DNA of 64,000 bases. It comes from Margaritispora aquatica. Its lineage: Eukaryota; Ascomycota; Leotiomycetes; Helotiales; Discinellaceae. Both the position numbers and the translations under genes were made by a program. Positions 1 through 12,731 of the stretch are shown here, one piece after another. Position 1 is the stretch's first letter. Every line of letters begins with the position of its first letter. Below the pieces are notes generated by a model that did no database searches, was not told where the DNA came from, and was given only the letters and a program-made list of their open reading frames with translations. Where the stretch lies: positions 323,902-387,901 of the forward strand of contig VJWN01000024.1 in assembly GCA_007644065.1 (NCBI GenBank), in the 5' to 3' direction.

Positions 1-403
1 TGCGGGACACTGGGGGTTCACGTTAACCGAGTGGGCCGTTGGTGTGTGGGGGAAGAGGAGGGCGAGGAGCGAGGGTGTGTTGACTGGTAGGAGTCACACA
101 AATTATGATTAGGTCGGAGAGGAGAAATGTGTATATTGTGGCATAGAAAATTCGAGCTGGCGTTTGGGTGTTGGGCATAGCTAGGGTGTTATTTTTCCTA
201 CTATCTATGTTTATTCTGGCGACGGCCGAAAAAAAAGAATATACAAAAGAACCATGCATTAAAATTCCAACCATTCCTAGCGTTGGTGGAGAACGTAAAA
301 GTACAATATTAAAACCCCATCTATACAACTCCTCCCTCGCAAGCCCATGCATTCACCCTCCACCAGACGCCCCCTTCCCCATTCATCATCACACTACTTG
401 CAT
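1..403. other. Left edge, no gene seen
   Basis: Only short overlapping ORFs without recognisable domains lie here. The stretch is the 3' flank of the syntaxin gene, which reads leftward and stops at 404. It probably contains that gene's 3' UTR. I see no gene running in from the left edge. Confidence 0.5.
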
Positions 404-1732
404 CTAAGCAACCGTACTAGTCGCCTTCTTCGTCAAGCCAATACCCAAACCGACACCCAACGCAATCGCCAACACAATAAGCACCACCACAAGCAAGCAC
501 CACCACTTTAGGCGGTTCCTCCGTCTGGCATGCTCGTTCGCCTTCTCGATCTGAGTGTTAGCCTGATCCACGTGTTCCGCCGTCTTGATGGCATTCTCCT
601 CCGTGTGCTGGATCACTGGCTCCTGCGCCTCGACGATCTGGGCCATGTCGGCGAACATGGCTGCGAGGTCAATGAGCGTCGCTTCGATGCGTTGAAGCTC
701 GTTGTGGCGTGCGCGCACAGCGGAGAGGACGGATGTTGCTTGGCCTGAACGGTTGGATTTGAGCTAGCGGATTGCCGTTAGTTTATTCTTAATGGGGAAG
801 GGTGTAAGGAGGGGAGAAAGATGGAGGGGGTGAATAGCTAGGGGTAGGGGTAGAAGCTGGGGTTGAGACATGTGTGGGGTAGTGGATGGTGAAGAATGCG
901 CCTCTCACTCCCACCGAAGAACGCATTCTCCAATCAAAACGACCCCAGGCCCAATCGCGAGCCCCTAGTAGAATAAGGTAAATAAATACTCACAGCAGTT
1001 TGGAAAACACCCTCACTACCCCAATCCATCTCCGCTGCCTCTTGCACCTCCGCCTCAGTCGCATCGGGATTCACAATCCTAAACTGCCTCGCAATCTGAT
1101 CCCTATATCTCTGCCTGTATGCAACCTCTTCCTGCTGATACTCGCCGAGGGCCTTCTCGAACTCGCCCTTCAACTGCTTCGACTGCCTGACTTTTATAGT
1201 CTTGCTGCCATCTTGCGTCTTCGCCGCGTCCAACTCCAAGTACTTGATCTGGTCCCTGATCTGGGTGTTCTTGAGCTGCGTGGCTGCGACGAGGTTCTCG
1301 AGCGCGCTGGACGAGGAGGAATCCGGCGAGGAGAGCGAGCGCTGGTGCAAGGCGGCGATTTCTTGGATGGAGGAGGTCAGCGACCGGATCTCGGACTTGG
1401 CGTAGTCGACGCGCGAGAGGAAGTCTTGCTGATTGAGGATGTGTGAGCTGTTAGTGGGTGGGAGAGGCATCGCCGGAGCGCCGGAGGCGGAGTAGTTGGA
1501 TGCTTGTGAGTAGTTTGACATTTCGTGGGAGAGATCTGGGTGTGTTGCTGAGGTCTGTTTGTGACGGAAAGGGAATACGTTAGCGATTGAATGCGCAACG
1601 CGATTGCAAAGGTGGTGGGAATAGTTAAGATGGGAAATGCAATCTTACATTGCCTCCTATGCGACCGGCTTCTGCGTTTGGCGCATTATCGTAAGGGTTT
1701 CCTCCGTATTGCTGGTATTGGGTGTACGACAT
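404..1732 (-). CDS. SSO1: Plasma-membrane syntaxin (t-SNARE, Sso1/Sso2 type)
   Basis: Qa-SNARE of the plasma membrane, which pairs with Sec9 and a v-SNARE to fuse secretory vesicles. Three exons: 1732-1649, 1554-994 and 763-404, all phase 0, giving 334 residues. The start is the ATG at 1732, opening with MSYTQYQQYGG, a Gln/Tyr-rich head typical of filamentous-fungal Sso proteins. Residues about 60-190 form the helical Habc region. Exon 3 carries the SNARE motif, with the zero-layer Gln at about residue 262 (context IVEAQEP), followed by an Arg/Lys patch, a single C-terminal membrane anchor at about 302-325 (starting KWWCLLVVV) and a short luminal tail. Length and order match the family. Introns are 94 and 230 bases with GTAAGA/GTGAGT donors. 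The function is family knowledge; the symbol follows the yeast paralogues and cannot separate Sso1 from Sso2. Confidence 0.9.
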
Positions 1733-2847
1733 ATTTGCGCGCGCAATTGATATACGCGGTGGTGATAACTTATTATCGGTGTTGTTGTTGTTGTGGTGCT
1801 GGTTGTGATTCAGCGATGAAATGAGATGGTGAGAAATTGGTGGAGCGAAAGCTTGGTGGTGGACCTGGTAGCAAAATGACGTTCTGGCGGACAAAGGCTG
1901 AGGTCAGCTTTGGCGGATTAACTATCAATCCGAGGCCGCAATCTACCTCGAGAACAGTCTGTTTGATCAACCTAACTTTTTTCCTTCTTGAGACAACTTT
2001 GAATATGATGATGATATGAAAGAGAAGGAGAAGAAGGAGAAAAGAATGCATGAACCAAGTGGTTCCCCATCAGCTTATTACCCTTACTGCAGATGTCATT
2101 CACTCACGGCCATCGGCTCCCTTGCGTCCGTTCGTCGTAATGCTTTCTCACTCAGCCACCTTTAGGCGGACGATTATTCTCATGATGTCGCCTCTTGAGT
2201 TTGTCTATGGCAATGGCGTTTGCGATATACGAGCTATTCGCATATATTCTCTTGGTGATGGGAGAGCGATGAGCTGAAGCGGAGTTGAAGTTTCATTACC
2301 TTACCTAGGGCGAGGTGAGGGCATTGACTGGTCATGTGATCTTAGAAAGGCTATCAATTTATCACCGCCGAGGACAGAAAAACAGCTGGATAGAATGTAC
2401 TTCAGAATGTCTATAGATATCATACACGTTGAATGGGAATGTGTATAAATATGATACACATTTACAAAGTAACGGGAACTTTCCTGTCAATAACCATAAT
2501 ACTTGAACATTGACATATTAGTTAACTTTTCGGCTTCGACGAAGACAAATCTAACCAACCTCACGTTCTGGAATGCCATTGGAACATTCCAGGTCATTTT
2601 CGAAGTCTTAGATGGTGATATGCTTAATTAGGACGCTAGGGTTAGAACAAGTTGGCACGATTGGTGCGAAGAATGCATTTGCGTAAAACTTTGGAAATGG
2701 GTTAGAAGGCGTAAGCGAAGTCTCAGACATTTGGTGAAAACCCACAAATCACTTCACAACACTTGCACCCTCCTAACTAGTATGGTGTAGATTTGTAGTC
2801 ACATAATTCATTCACTTCATAGGTATCCCTAGACCAGCTATCTTCCT
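1733..2847. other. Intergenic: syntaxin promoter and 3' flank of the AKR gene
   Basis: The 1.1 kb between two minus-strand genes. The part next to 1733 should hold the syntaxin promoter and leader. The part near 2847 is the 3' flank of the aldo-keto reductase gene and is AT-rich. The ORFs at 1837-2277 have no domain or plausible splice structure. Nothing else is visible. Confidence 0.5.
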
Positions 2848-4578
2848 CTAGAGAAGAGCCTGTCTGGTATCATAGGTGTACTTCAAGTCCAAGTGCCAAT
2901 AGTTTGGCGTATCCGGCTGGCTAACCTTCCACGCTTTATCGAGCGCTTGCACGACCTCCTCTGGCAAAGGTCCCTTCTCGCAATCCTTCAAGTTCTGATC
3001 CAGCTGATCCAGACCAGAAACACCGATGATGACGCCGTCATTACCGTCTTTGATGTTCAAAGCGGAGCTACTCGAGGTCAGAACATGCAGATGGAGAAAT
3101 CATATGCGATATATCAAGAGCCAAAAAAGGAGTTTCTAAACGACTTGTTCCTTCCTCGGCTTCGGTCAGGAAATAGATTGAAGGAAAAAAGACTCACTGG
3201 TTGACGACCCATCTCAGTGCGGTCTCGACCATAGTCAAGCCATGTTTTGCAACCACAGGCTCAATAATCTGCAGCGCTTCGAAAGTGGAGTCCTTGAAGT
3301 ACCGCTTGCGATACATCTCGCCCATCTTGCCGACTGCATCACTATACCTTCCTTCTTGGGGGATATCCTTACTCTTGTACTTGCCGCTAAAGAGACCACC
3401 TATAAATGGCAACATCAGGTCGGATCAGTGACTCTTTTTGTGGTATGCATTGTGCCAGAGGGAAGCCCGGAGCTTTGTGGAGAAGAGGTGGAAGGGCGGG
3501 AGGGTGGCTAGCTTACCTGCTATTGGGTTGTAGACTACTACATCCAGACCGTATCTTTTGCAAGCGGGGATGAGTTCGTGCTCAAGGGAACGTGTGATTG
3601 CGTTGTACATTCCTTCGTTATGTGTTAGCACCATACTCGGTGTTGAGTGTTAGACGATTTGTTCCATTGCATATCATGGTAGGTAAGTCCAGTGACCAAT
3701 CTCAGGCCGTACAATAGAGAAACTAAGACGAAGCATACCTTGGTAGATGGTTGGTCTGACCCAATTATTGTACTTGCCTTTCCCGAATTAGCAATCTATT
3801 TCTGCACAAAACCGTGCTAAGGTGCCATCAAGCGCACCAGTGTGTGCTGTTCCTGCGGGAGACCAGGGCTACATGCCGGCAACAGGAGATAGAGAAACAA
3901 TACTCACAGTGCATCACGACCTCCGCAACCTCAAAGGCAGTGAAGTTAGACAGGCCGAGCTGTACGAACTTGCCCCTGAAAAAGCCGTTAGCGATTAGAC
4001 TTCACGGGAGAGGCGGTAAAGCCGCCAAGCTAGGAGAAATATCACACTCACGCCTTGTGAAGCTTGTCGACAGCTGCAAGGGTTTCGGTGAATGGCACGG
4101 AACGATCCTAATTCGGTTTGTTAGACGAATGTATGGAGAGTACTCTAACTGTATTTTATTGCCAAGCACAGACAAAGCGACTGTGGGGTGGAGTTGAGTT
4201 GCATAATAAATAACTCACGGCAGCATGCAAATAGAAGATATCCACACAGTCCGTCCCCAGTTCCTTCAAACTAGTGTTGAAGTTCTCCGTCAACACCTCA
4301 GGCAGATGCTTGCCCGGCTTGTCGGGGTAGACTTTAGTAGCGATGGTCAAGCCCCTGTCTTTCCAACCCGCCTCGCGTGTGAAGGCTTCTTGCTGGCCGC
4401 CTACATACGAGCGCGCTGTGTCAACCTCGTTGTAGCCGGCGCCCTGGAGATGATCGAGGAAGGTGTTGTACTCGGGCAAAGAAGTGATTCGTGCTCCTGT
4501 TGACGCATCGGGACCGAAGGTCATCAAGCCTAGAATAACTCTGGGTTTTCCCCCACGCATGCTTGCAATGAGGGGCAT
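2848..4578 (-). CDS. Aldo-keto reductase, aflatoxin B1-aldehyde reductase (AKR7) type
   Basis: NADPH-dependent cytosolic reductase of aldehydes and ketones; AKR7-type enzymes reduce dialdehydes and succinic semialdehyde. Seven exons: 4578-4219, 4107-4052, 3975-3908, 3777-3739, 3612-3517, 3399-3198 and 3067-2848. The phases agree throughout and give 346 residues, the normal family length. The catalytic tetrad is visible: Asp53 and Tyr58 (DTARSY), Lys82 (IATKVYP) and His118 (FYLHAA). The C-terminal half has the family strings LGLSNFTAFEV, VRPTIYQGMYNAITR and VVYNPIAG, and DGVIIGVS ends the barrel near the cofactor site. Six introns in about 1 kb of coding sequence is dense; several exons are under 100 bases, so automated models may miss some. 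The substrate cannot be read from sequence. The neighbouring laccase (plus strand) starts 2.35 kb away, and no functional link is evident. Confidence 0.9.
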
Positions 4579-6931
4579 GATTGTGAAAGGTTATTCAAAT
4601 TGATGTGTGGGTTTTGTAGTGGTAGTGGGATTGTGAGTTTTTGCTTTTGAAAAGTTTATGTCCAAGACCGAAGGAAGATGAGTTGAGGAACTGTGAAGAG
4701 GGTATCTTGCGAAAGTGGGGTTGCGTTGCTACAGCTTGTTTCGCGAGGGGTAGTGACGTCGGGCAGTCCATACAAATCCATTCTCGAGACCCACGGCTGA
4801 TTAATGCTCGAGAACCCATTATCAAGTGCTACAATTTCTCGTACTCGTAGTTCGTAGAATGGGAATCCGAAGGCATTCTTCCTTTTCTTTTTGGAAAACG
4901 TATTCGACGACCAAATTTTAATTTTACGAGTAGTCGTAATCATAACTGACCATGTTATGATTTTCAGGACATCTTCCATGTGGCTGACAGGGAGAACGTC
5001 AGAACCGCTTGGCGAAGCAGATTACATTGGCTGAATTTGAAGGATATCTTGTAACGCATGTCTGCTTCCGTTATATTCATCCGATGTCTGGTGACTGCCA
5101 GACTGTAGAATCGATAAAAATAATATCTCCAAGTAGCTATTTAGTCTCCATTCAGTTGTACCGTCGGACCAAAAGGCCATTTCAGGCTGCTACCGAGACA
5201 CATCTCATGAGAATATACGCAAACATGAAAGCAAGTATACCCGATTCTACGAGCGCATAAGAGGGAGGGCTGCTGTTTAGCGAATGCGGACCGCTGTAAG
5301 GTATGTAAGCTACGTTCAGAACATTTACGCGGCGTCGGCTTTAATGTATGTAAGCTCTCGCTTGACTCTTTTATGAGGCACAATACCAAGTAATTTGTCT
5401 CTCGAGCAGAGCCTCACTCATCGCAATAGTCACACTTACCTACCTATGTTGAAGTTCTAGGCTTTTGCCTGGCCTCTCCATTTCTCGGGTTATACTTCAC
5501 CGAATACACCCCATACACTCTAAAATTTGGCAGCATGCAAGGATGACTCAAAATAACATAAGCTCACAAAGTTTATGAAAACCATAACTGCTCCGAGATT
5601 GCCTTTCAAAGGGTCCCTTCGTACCTTGTCCTAAATTGTATCGATGCTGATTGGGTCTTCATCCACTTTCTGAGTCGTCGTCGTCAGCTCCTCCTCGCTA
5701 AATAATCATATCAGGAAGTACAAGGGCAATTAACAGGCTTTGCACAGACCAAGAATGCCGGCTTCTAACGCCCCCATGTTGCTTGACATTTGGGCACGGA
5801 GCGCTTGCTGTGCTTCCAATTGGAAATCCACTTCACCATTTCATGCTTCACGACGACGGTGTAGAAGGAAGAAAGAGAAACATTTAGCGGCAACCCCTGA
5901 TCTTCCTTGGTGTTCCTTGGCTCAGTCGTTCCGATCTCCTTATCATAACGTTTGTGGGTTTGCCGGTCCCTCCCGTCGCAAGGTTCAGACTAGGTGTAGG
6001 ATTGGAGACTCTCCCCTGGTGTCTTGATACAGCTGGGTGTGTCTCCCTCCCACAGTTTTGGGATGAGCCAGCTTTACCTGCCATAAATGGCTTTGGGGTA
6101 TTTTGTTGGCTGGAAATTCCTACCAGCGGAGACCTCCTACACCACAAGAAAGGTTGTCTTGAAGCTTTTCAGACTTCAACGCTGTGGCCCCAAAGAAGCA
6201 ACTGCGACCTTTGCTCGCTTATGCTTCTTCAGCAGGGACTCTCCTGTCAAAGTTCGAAGACGCGTATGGCCCGGCAGGTAGCTCTCTGCTTCCTGTCAAT
6301 ATGACCAGAGATATTTTTCAACCTTGCGCACATCGATCAAAACGAGGAAACATACAGCGAATAGAGGCAGGAAACCTCTTCGCTTAAACATCTCCATTCA
6401 GCCAAATTCCGAAGAAACAATAGTTCATGCACGGAACCCTTCACTTCTGGAGCCGGTCAACAGCTAAATCTATAACGAAGACTCTATGAGGAAGGATTGC
6501 CTGTCACGCATTGCATGGAGTGGATCATTGACACCTTCTAGCGCGAGCCATGGATGATGAACTGCTCACTCTCCTGAACTGAGCAGCATCACCGAGCGGT
6601 TCGAGAATCGAGGTTGACGACCTGCCAACGGGGCAGGATGACCGTTTCAGTACTCATGAGGGTTGCTGAACTGATTTTCATGATACCTCCGCGATCAGAC
6701 TGTGAGGGTACGTACCACCTTGAGCGCATGCTAGACGAAAGTACTTCGACTTGGGTGTGCATACCGGCGCAAGACATGGCTTGTAAACTTATACATCGCA
6801 TCGTGTGAACAGAGAAGCAGTGCGAAGTATAAAAGGCTTGCAGTTCGCCATGTAATTTCGATCTCCAGAGGACTCATTCCATCTCGTCTAGCACTCTTTA
6901 ATACCTCCTTCTATCTCTCCTCTTTCTCGCC
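4579..6931. other. 2.35-kb intergenic region with a possible unresolved minus-strand gene
   Basis: The stretch lies between the starts of the AKR gene (minus) and the laccase gene (plus), so it contains both promoters. Between about 5640 and 6390 short minus-strand open stretches look protein-like: one reads SEEELTTTTQKVDEDPISID to a stop at about 5640, one upstream reads LEAQQALRAQMSSNMGALEAG, and one near 6285-6170 reads YLPGHTRLRTLTGESLLKKH. I could not join them with convincing splice sites or recognise a domain. Overlapping plus-strand ORFs at 5740-6387 are equally unrecognised. It may be a short spliced gene or a decayed one. Confidence 0.3.
6828..6834 (+). promoter_or_regulatory. TATA box of the laccase gene
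   Basis: TATAAAA lies 98-104 bases upstream of the laccase ATG at 6932, followed by a pyrimidine-rich leader (CTTCTATCTCTCCTCTTTCTC) directly before the ATG. This is the usual layout of a strongly inducible filamentous-fungus promoter. Seen directly; usage is inferred. Confidence 0.6.
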
Positions 6932-9035
6932 ATGAAGTCCACTATCTCTGCTGTGCTGTCATCGGCAATCTTGGTCTCATCTGCACTCGCAGCGCCACTT
7001 GTCTCGAGCTCTCCAGAGCCACAGATTCAATCTCGGCAAGCCTGTGCCCATTCAGCAACTTCTCGAGGATGCTGGGGGGATTACTCCATCGACACGGATT
7101 GGTATTCAGTCACTCCAGATACTGGAGTTACACGAGAGGTGTGCTCCTAGACTTGCAACTGCTTTCCCCAAGAGCAAACACTGACACAATAAATAGTACT
7201 GGCTCACTGTCACCAACTCCACCTTGGCACCCGATGGAGTCAGCCGCAATGTCTTGACTTTCAACGGCACGATGCCTGGTCCAACAATCACTGCTGACTG
7301 GGGAGACAAGTTGATCATCCATGTGACCAACGAACTTTCCACTAATGGTGAGCTCTCCATCTCCTTAACTTGATTGGAATGAAAGCATCTTCATGAAAAT
7401 ATACTAACTGAATCAAAGGAACTGCTGTGCACTGGCACGGACTGCGCCAGTTCAATAACACCGAGTATGATGGAGTTCCAGGAGTTACCCAATGCCCTAT
7501 CGCTCCGGGCTCGACATTTACATACAGAATGCAAGCCACTCAATACGGATCAACTTGGTAACATAGCCATTCTACTCTGAATTGAACACAAACTGACTTT
7601 GCGCAAGGTACCACAGTCATTTTACAACGCAGTACGGTGATGGACTACAAGGTCCTTTAATTATTAATGTAAGTCTTCAGTCTCGTTATGGGAATACGTG
7701 AAAACTACCCACACATTGCCGTTACCTTCGCTTGAGAGGAGAGGACTTCACTCTCACTGAGATGACATGATGAAAATGAAAAAATTACTAATACTCAACA
7801 AACAGGGTCCCGCGTCCGCAAACTACGATGTCGATTTGGGAATGGTTATCCTCCAAGACTGGGGCCACACCACCGCCTCCTCACTCTGGGATACTGCCAA
7901 GCTCGGCGCACCACCCACTCTCGAGACGGGCCTGTTAAACGGCAAGAACACATGGAACGGACTCGGCAGTAAATTCACTACCGTCTTCGAGGCTGGCAAG
8001 ACATATCGAATTCGTCTCCTCAACTCTGCTATCGATGGACACTTCCAGTTCAGCATTGACGGGCACGAGTTGACTGTTATTGCGAACGATCTGGTTCCTA
8101 TTGTCCCATATAACACTAGCAGTGTCACCATTAGTATGGGTCAGCGGTACGATATCATTGTTACAGCAAGCCAGACAACTGGTGATTGGTGGATGCGTGG
8201 AGGTTGGATCACAGCTTGCAGCACCAACAGCCTGCCTGCGAATATCACGGGTATCGTTCGTTATGATAGTGCCAGTACTGCGGAACCTACCAGTGTGTCG
8301 ACTGTGGTTACTACCACCAACTGCGGTGATGAGCCATATGCCTCGCTTGTTCCATACCTGGCTATGAATGTTGGTGGCTTCACTGGCACTGATGTTACGT
8401 ACGAGAGTCTCAGCTTCGCTTTCACGGATCACTTTACCTGGACGATCAACTCCTCGAGTTTAGTCCTTGATTGGTCTTCCCCAACCATCATGAAAATCTT
8501 CGACGGCATAGATGTCTTCCCTACCCCGTATAACGTCGTCGCCATTGATGTAAGTGTCGCCCCCCCTCCTTCAATGTCTCGACAGCTGTTCATCCCCTCT
8601 CGATAAAAGCTAACACACTACCAGGGCACAGCTGATGAATGGGCCGTTTACGTGATCCAAGATCTTACTGGCATTGGTCTCTACCACCCAATCCATCTTC
8701 ACGGACACGACTTCTGGGTTGTGGGCCAAAGCACCGGTGTCTTCTCCCTCTCTACCTCAACCCTGAACTTGATCAACCCACCCCGTCGTGATGTCGCCAC
8801 TCTCCCAGGAAACGGCTATCTGGCCATTGCGTTCAAGAAGGACAACCCAGGTAGTTGGCTTCTACATTGCCATATCGCATGGCATGCGTCGCAGGGACTG
8901 TCGATGCAGTTCGTTGAGAGCGAAAGCCAGATTGCATTGGGCATGAGTGGTGAGGATGCGAGTGTAGAGAACTGTGCGGCGTGGACGGCGTGGGATGCGA
9001 CGAGTCCGTATAAGATCGACGATTCTGGTATCTAG
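6932..9035 (+). CDS. Secreted laccase (multicopper oxidase)
   Basis: Extracellular laccase oxidising phenols with reduction of O2 to water. Six exons: 6932-7138, 7197-7347, 7419-7557, 7608-7668, 7806-8549 and 8625-9035, giving 570 residues. Residues 1-20 are a signal peptide ending SALA. All four copper-binding blocks are intact: HWHG at 124-127, YHSHF with His168 and His170, HPIHLHGH with His455/458/460, and HCHIAWH with His515, Cys516, His517 and His521. The residue ten past the T1 cysteine is Leu526, the axial position linked to a non-Met T1 site. The protein ends DDSGI, close to the DSG(L/V/I) plug of ascomycete laccases. There are several N-x-S/T sites. The fourth intron (137 bases) is the longest and contains in-frame ATGs, so a truncated model starting at 7767 is possible but would lack the first two copper blocks. 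Substrate preference is unknown. Confidence 0.95.
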
Positions 9036-10972
9036 ATCTGGTTGTCGATAATGTGGTGGTTGGGTTTCTAAAAAGATGGGATAGTGAGATAGGATGATGA
9101 CGGATGGCGTGATGGATCTTCTGCCGCTCGCTTGTGTCTTTCTTTTGTCTTTTTTGCATTGATGGTTGCTATATGGTTGCTTCGCTCGTCGCTACTTTGC
9201 ATATTTGGTTTCTCACAAGTTCTCGGGGCTTGTGGTGATGATTGATGGGTTGAGGCATAGTTGAGCGGATCCTTATCGAAGGAGTTGAAGTAGTCCTTAG
9301 TTGGTAATACTATTCTTGCATGTTCATCTCGATTTTGAAGTTGAAGTTGAAGTTGAATATTACATATGAAATTTTCGAATTTGGTCGAGTCTGACATGGA
9401 AGTGATGTAAGGTGCGTTCTCTGACACAATTACACAATGCGATGGCCTTGCTTTTGTACTACTAAAATGACAGCCTGTACGCCTCGGTCTTTGAGAAATA
9501 TTGAGGCCTTTTGCTCTAGTATTGAGCACTTTCGAGCTCGAGTCCGGTGGGGTGCAGCTTCGGTGCCGATGGGTGGAGTGTTGTATGTTGGTTCGAGCAA
9601 GGAGTGTATTAGATGGTGGCCTATCTTGCTGTTATCCAACTGAATATATCTTTTAAATAAATCCCGATATTTTATAGCCTTCCATAGAGGTTGAAAATCT
9701 CATCTCATTGTCGGTAAGCGAAATCGAGAACATTGTCGTAGTGGAATGAGGCACCGTATGTTAGAGTAACCATGGAAGTTTGAGAGCTATAGTCGAAGCC
9801 ATGTGGATGTGGGAGCCTCTCCATCTCTCTCTCGGCGTATCGCTGTATTGAGGTGATGAAGGTAGGTGAGCTCATGGCAGTGGGCCATGGGCTGGTTTAC
9901 ATATATAGACACCGCCCAGGCCCTCCAAATCCTACGGAGGTAGAAGTGGGCGCCGAGAATGCAGATCATCAACAACAAGCTTCATGCGGGTGTTGCTCCG
10001 GGGCGCCCCAATCTGTGTATCTCCAACATCCCCACCTCACTCATTATAAAGTACTGCCATCAGATCGTTGCCACTTTCTCCGTCCTATCCTTTCCAGGTT
10101 TGTCTCGGTACCGTCTCGGTAGCGAGTGAGGTGGACGGAGTGACATCCCAGTATGTGGACGGAGACGTCGACATCTCGATCCTTTGAAACGAAAACCTCC
10201 TCGAGGAAGTGAGTGGTTTAAGTATCTGTGAATCGAATTAAGCAATTGAGAGTGTGGGTAGCCTTGAAGGTGATATATTTTTCCATCTGGAATAATTATT
10301 TTAGAGTTTTGCGCCGAGAGATGGGAAGGTGGACGGGAGCCGGAAAATGTGTAAGCGATTTGTCAAATTGGTCAGAGTTCAGAGTTCCTTGGTAGGTATG
10401 AATACGGAGTATCTGATCCATTGCTCACGTGATGAAATGAAACTCTGTAAGGTAGGTAGTTCATTCTTGAGACTGTTTGTAAGAGGTCATATAATTGAAG
10501 TTCTCACTGGTAACTATGTTGGAGATCTGTAAATTGGTAACGGGTCATGGAAATGGGTTGTGGTTGGTGGTTGTGACGCAAGTGAAGGAGTTCAAATTCG
10601 TCAAAGCCAGAGACTAAGGTCTCGTGGAGTCGCATTGTTTAGATGATCGTTCAGAAGCAATTATCTGAAGATTAGTTGGATGTATAGAAGAAATCTGTGT
10701 GTTCTTAGAATCGTGCAGACAAAGTTTTCTCTGTCGTCTCGCGATGTTTTCGTAGGTAGTGTCAAAGACGAGTCTCTCGCGACTTCCTGAATGCGCGGTT
10801 CGGTGCTGCTCTTTCCTCGCTTGTTCTCTACAGTCAACGAGGCACCGACTTCCCACCATCTCCTTTTCTCTTTTAAACCCTCAACCACTTTCTTCCATCA
10901 AACCACAATTCGAATAACATCAATTCTGTTCCTCCAAGTCCAGGAGCGCAGCGGAGGTTCTGCAGATCTACA
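9036..10972. other. 1.9-kb intergenic region, no gene recognised
   Basis: 3' flank of the laccase gene followed by the promoter of the 2EXR gene at 10973. Overlapping ORFs at 9068-10122 on both strands have no domain, codon pattern or splice structure that persuades me. Short GAAGTT repeats occur at about 9340-9355. Nothing else is supported. Confidence 0.5.
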
Positions 10973-12731
10973 ATGGCCAAGCGCAATCGTCAGCATCTTC
11001 TGAATCCAGATGGTTCAATCCGTTGGCTTCCCAGTGAGTGTGGATCAATACACGAAGAAAGCGGTACCTTAGTTAACAATATCACAGAGGTCAATAAAGC
11101 AGTGCAGCAGGACAGTCCTGGAAACACACCATCCGAATACACAGTCTTCCACCTGTTTGGTAAATTGCCTTACGAAATTCGCGCCATGATCGTGAGCATT
11201 CCCATCACATTTCTTCCAGTTTCATATCATTTCTAGCTTACCACATGATTTGAAGCAAGGACTTTATCTTATGAGTATATTTTCTTAATGTTAGAAAGCT
11301 CATGGATGGCATCGCATTTGAACATCGCCCTTAGTCGATCGCTAAATAATATACGCTAATGTGATACAGTGGCTACTACTCATGCCTCGAGGCCAGATAG
11401 TTCCTATTCACGAGAGAATCGCTCACGAACTGTGGGAATCTCAGTATGAGGAGAGTGATACTAGCGATAGTGATTGCGGAGACAATACCGAAAATGATCA
11501 AATGATCCGGCAGATTGACAACGAGTGTGAAAGGGCTGAACAGTTCAAAATGCCTTGGGCCTTCTCCAACTATCCTGATATAGGACCTCTAACACAGACG
11601 CGGCTTGAATTATTTGGATTCACATCTTCTTGTCAAGCTATGCCTCCACCTGGAAGAAATGTATGGGGAATGCACAATGCAGAAGACTATTGGTGGGATC
11701 GAAATCGAATCGGCCACTTCGAAACGCGTCGCCCAAAGATTCCTGTGCTGATGGTTGTTTGTCGAGAAGCAAGGGAGTTGATGAAAAGTCACGGATTGGT
11801 TATGGGCTTTTCAACGAGGACAAGCAATCCAATGATGTACTTTAACTTCAGCCACGACTATCTACACCTCGAACTGGGTAATTGTGATGACCACGACGCG
11901 AGATCATCGATATCTCCAACTATTGATTGGGGTTGTTGGAATATTGGACAGATCGTTCCTAGGGACCGAAAGCTTCTAAAGAAACTGTCTTTATCTTTCG
12001 AAGGATGCCGATACCTCTACGGGGATACAGTTCCTGAAGCACTGCATATGGCCGTGCAGTTGTTTGGGGGTCTTAACGAACTTCTTCTTATCGAAAGAGA
12101 AGATGTATCACTGTGGCGCCAACCGAATCAAGAACATGTCATCATCGAGATGGGGATGGAGGATCTGCTCGGTCACTATCCTGGCTGGACTCCGACTATC
12201 TCAAATGATTATTGGGCATATGAACCGAGGGGATTTCTCATGGAGCATTCCATAGTTCCTTTGGATGCCATCTCTCGAGACATGGAGAAGCAGATCCGAA
12301 ACCACAAACCATTAACATCATCACCAAAAGCATGGAGTACACCCAAGATAAGTTTTGTTACACTTATGGGACGAAAGGCCGCAGATGACTTGGAAGCATC
12401 ACGTCGCCATTTTCGCACTGATGTGGCAGAGTGGTTGCACGATCCGCATTTACACCGCTTACCAGCCAATCTTAACACTATGAAAGCAGCCAGACAGTAT
12501 TGCAAGTCACGAAAAGCTTACTATAAGACCAAATCCTTAGAATGGTTCGATAGTGCAAAAATAATGGTTGACACGATTAGTGACATATCACGGTGGTGGA
12601 ATAGCGAGGAAGATGATGGCAACTGGTACTGCGACAGCGATAGCGATGAGGCTATCAACGAAGGAGACAACGATGCTTACGATGACGATGGAGCAGACGA
12701 GGGGGAGCAGGATGCGGAGATGGACGACTAA
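10973..12731 (+). CDS. 2EXR-domain protein (copy 1)
   Basis: Two exons, 10973-11191 and 11370-12731, phase 0, joining ...EIRAMI to WLLLMPRG; 526 residues. The joined segment FHLFGKLPYEIRAMIW at about residues 60-75 is the F-x2-F-x2-LP-x-EIR-x2-IW signature of the 2EXR domain (PF20150 as I know it), a fungal family of unknown function. The middle keeps the second family block: an RRPKIPVLMVVCREARELM segment, then YFNFSHDYLHLE. The C-terminus (about residues 470-526) is strongly acidic, ending in runs of Asp/Glu. No signal peptide or membrane segment. The 178-base intron splits the signature, so an intronless model would miss the domain. One of five 2EXR genes in this window, and the largest. 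The biochemical role is unknown. Confidence 0.85.

Noticed and set aside
7767..8606. Separate 279-codon laccase-fragment ORF
   Set aside because: It is exon 5 of the laccase with intron sequence at both ends; the full six-exon gene explains it.
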